Assembly: GCA_026168805.1 (NCBI GenBank)
Contig: JAPFDS010000012.1
Span: forward strand, 1 to 64,000
Length of the DNA: 64,000 nucleotides
DNA from: Caryophanales bacterium
GTDB taxonomy: Bacteria; Bacillota; Bacilli; Bacillales; Amphibacillaceae
Direction: 5' to 3'
Shown here: positions 62,184 to 64,000 of the stretch, piece after piece
Numbering within the stretch: the stretch's first letter is position 1
Layout: each line of letters opens with the position of its first letter
Made by a program: the position numbers and the translations under genes
The notes under the pieces: model-generated
Told to the model about the DNA's origin: nothing
The model's input: only the letters and a program-made list of their open reading frames with translations
Database searches by the model: none

Positions 62184-63193
62184 AAAGGCTCGCTCCTTGA
62201 TTCAAATTCATCTATCCCAGGTGCATGTGTATGATTCAACCAACATCTAGCTGTGTGATTATTCCCAATTTCAAACTCCGGTGGCATGTGGTCAATACAA
62301 ACATCCATCGCATACTTACAACGTGGGGCAAATGGACAACCTTTCGGTGGTGAAAATAAATCTGGTGGAGAACCCTTTATCGGGACGAGCTTTTTCTTCT
62401 CAGTACTTTCAACATTAGGAATTGATTTTAATAATCCCCTCGTATACGGGTGAGCTGAATGATGGAAGATATCATTGACTGTTCCCTTCTCAACTAACAT
62501 TCCTCCATACATCACGGCTACACTCTGAGCCATCTCTGCAACCACACCTAAGTCATGGGTAATTAGTATAATCGACGTATTTGTTTCCTTCTGTAATTCC
62601 CTCATCAACTCAAGTACTTGTGCTTGAATCGTGACATCTAAAGCAGTCGTTGGTTCATCTGCAATTAATAAATCTGGCTCACAAGCTAAAGCAATCGCTA
62701 TCATTGCACGCTGCCTCATTCCTCCACTAAATTGATGCGGATATTGCTCATACCTTGATTCCGGATTAGGAATGTCTACTTGTCTTAGCAGTTCAATTGC
62801 TTTTTTCTTCACTTGCTTTTTGGACATTTTTTTATGTGAGAATAAGTTTTCTTCAATTTGTTTTCCAATTCTCATTGTAGGATTCAGAGAAGTCATTGGA
62901 TCTTGAAAGACCATACTAATCTTGGAACCCTTTATCTTTCTCATTTCTTTTCTTGTCATATGTAAAAGCTCTTGTTCTTTAAATATAATACTGCCTCCTT
63001 TAATAATCCCAGGAGGTCTGGGAACTAGTCCCATAATTGATTGTGCGGTAACACTTTTACCACTGCCACTTTCACCGACAATCGCTACAACTTCACCTTC
63101 ATCTACATGAAACGATACATCTCGTACCGCCTTTACTTCACCGCCATACGTCTTAAAATTAATGGCTAGGTTTTTTACCTCTAATAAGTGCAC
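62180..63193 (-). CDS. oppD: Oligopeptide ABC transporter ATP-binding protein OppD
   Basis: A 337-residue ATPase partner of OppF. Walker A is GESGSGKSVTAQS, the signature SGGMRQRAMIAIAL, Walker B LLIADEPTTALDVT, and the H-loop LITHDLGVVAEMAQ. A cysteine-rich C-terminal tail (CPFAPRCKYAMDVC) is typical of Opp/Dpp ATPases and may bind an Fe-S cluster. The start is GTG after AAGGAGG. Confidence 0.95.
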   Translation of the reverse strand: MHLLEVKNLAINFKTYGGEVKAVRDVSFHVDEGEVVAIVGESGSGKSVTAQSIMGLVPRPPGIIKGGSIIFKEQELLHMTRKEMRKIKGSKISMVFQDPMTSLNPTMRIGKQIEENLFSHKKMSKKQVKKKAIELLRQVDIPNPESRYEQYPHQFSGGMRQRAMIAIALACEPDLLIADEPTTALDVTIQAQVLELMRELQKETNTSIILITHDLGVVAEMAQSVAVMYGGMLVEKGTVNDIFHHSAHPYTRGLLKSIPNVESTEKKKLVPIKGSPPDLFSPPKGCPFAPRCKYAMDVCIDHMPPEFEIGNNHTARCWLNHTHAPGIDEFESRSEPL

Positions 63194-63208
63194 GATACTG
63201 TTTCCTCC

Positions 63209-64000
63209 TTAATCACGGTTCCTCGGATCAAATACATCTTGAAGCCCATCACCAAAGGCATTAAATGCAAACATGGTCAGGGAAATCATTAATCCTGGGA
63301 AAAACAAACGCCACCATTCACCACTTAGGACAACTCCCAATGCATCATTAGCCATTGTCCCCCAACTTGCATGCGGAGCTTGAACTCCCAATCCTATAAA
63401 ACTTAGAAAAGCTTCCGCAAAAATTGCTGTTGGTATTGTAAAAGTTAAATTAACAATAATGACACCAAATGTATTCGGTATCAAATGCTTCCAAATAATC
63501 CTTCCATGAGATGTTCCAAGTTTTTCCGCTGCCTCTACGTATTCTTCTAATTTTAATTGCAGCACTTCCCCGCGAATAATTCGTGCCATTCCTACCCAAC
63601 CTGTTACAGATAGGGCAATAATAATCGTAACTATACCGGGCTCCATTAAAACCATTAACAATATAACAACTAGAAGATAAGGAATACCGTATAAGATCTC
63701 GACAATTCTCATTAAAATGCTGTCTATTCGATCTCCCCTTTTATTCCTACCAGCCATATAACCGGATATCCCACCGATCATTACACCCAGTAATAAATCA
63801 AAAAATGCAGCGGCTAGGCCGATTGTTAATGAAACACGTGCTCCATGCCATGTCCTGACCCACATATCACGCCCCAAATGATCTGTTCCAAACCAATGTT
63901 CCTTAGACGGTGCCATATTGGCATTTGTTAATGACTGTTCCGAATGGCTATACGGCGACATAGAAGGACCAAATATTGCAAAGAAGAAAATAACTATTAG
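63209..64000 (-). CDS. oppC: Oligopeptide ABC transporter permease OppC, 5' end beyond window
   Basis: An incomplete permease: at least 263 residues are visible and the frame stays open to the window edge (LIVIFFFAIFGPSMSPYSHS, the end of the first helix). DHLGRDMWVRTWHGARVSL precedes the helices. The permease (EAA) motif is EAAEKLGTSHGRIIWKHLIP, and the C-terminal helix ends near GDGLQDVFDPRNRD. oppB should lie further upstream, outside the window. Its stop is 15 bp before oppD. Confidence 0.92.
   Translation of the reverse strand, partial: LIVIFFFAIFGPSMSPYSHSEQSLTNANMAPSKEHWFGTDHLGRDMWVRTWHGARVSLTIGLAAAFFDLLLGVMIGGISGYMAGRNKRGDRIDSILMRIVEILYGIPYLLVVILLMVLMEPGIVTIIIALSVTGWVGMARIIRGEVLQLKLEEYVEAAEKLGTSHGRIIWKHLIPNTFGVIIVNLTFTIPTAIFAEAFLSFIGLGVQAPHASWGTMANDALGVVLSGEWWRLFFPGLMISLTMFAFNAFGDGLQDVFDPRNRD

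Noticed and set aside
1..64000. CRISPR arrays, rRNA, tRNA, prophage or transposase genes
   Set aside because: I saw no regularly spaced direct repeats with unique spacers, no rRNA- or tRNA-like sequence, and no integrase or transposase among the frames. The 51-bp and 807-bp repeats are tandem and lack spacers.

Overview
The window looks like chromosome from a low-GC, Gram-positive member of the Bacillaceae, probably halotolerant or alkalitolerant. This rests on strong AGGAGG ribosome binding sites, frequent TTG/GTG starts, a complete seven-gene Mrp cation/proton antiporter operon of the Bacillus type, an RNase HI resembling the Bacillus halodurans enzyme, LPXTG and lipobox surface proteins, very acidic secreted proteins, and Bacillaceae-type intergenic repeats. 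I saw no rRNA, tRNA, phage, IS transposase or CRISPR array. The species cannot be named from this sequence alone.

Layout. 1-3 kb: a truncated GC-rich repeat, a sirtuin deacylase, a lipoprotein, and a HAAS/DUF4097 envelope pair. 3.2-8.6 kb: a formate module (OFA-family transporter, YdeP/FdhF-like molybdopterin oxidoreductase, FdhD) and a flavin reductase. 8.7-15.6 kb: a stand-alone KdpD-type universal stress domain, divergent from mrpABCDEFG. 15.6-23.2 kb: a 51-bp tandem repeat, a perfect 28-bp palindrome made of two DnaA boxes, rlmN, a giant 7TMR-DISM hybrid kinase with two kinase modules, an Fsr-type MFS exporter, and a YutJ-like NADH dehydrogenase. 23.3-30.2 kb: one LPKTA-anchored adhesin of about 2,294 residues. 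30.4-38.8 kb: a diguanylate cyclase broken by an in-frame TGA, a BTAD-type response regulator, a CapA-like lipoprotein, a DppA D-aminopeptidase, an amidase, a TsdA-like dihaem cytochrome lipoprotein, and a TraB-family protein. 39-49.8 kb: zinc-ribbon/NTF2-like membrane proteins, two transporters, a second 51-bp repeat block, an orphan TynB-like protein, an amidohydrolase, a toxin-antitoxin remnant, RNase H, an acetyltransferase, and a degenerate Mrr-like membrane protein. 50-54 kb: a YerD-like glutamate synthase domain protein, a C26 hydrolase, a collapsed second yerD copy, and a divergent glutamate dehydrogenase-family enzyme. 54-64 kb: a long leftward cluster of oligopeptide permease (oppC, D, F, A), DUF3899, M20 hydrolase, PepF and a ThDP enzyme.

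Functional reading. The window combines ion homeostasis (Mrp plus a K+-signalling-like Usp domain), respiratory use of small inorganic and one-carbon donors (formate, probably thiosulfate, NADH), surface attachment, and peptide scavenging in which imported peptides would be hydrolysed by PepF and the M20 enzyme.

No entirely new system is obvious. The most unusual signals are the nested inverted repeat in the usp-mrp gap, whose 15-bp arm recurs exactly in front of the formate dehydrogenase gene; the two separate 51-bp-period repeat blocks; the double DnaA-box palindrome; the 807-bp triplet-domain duplication in the adhesin; the double-kinase sensor; and several decaying genes.
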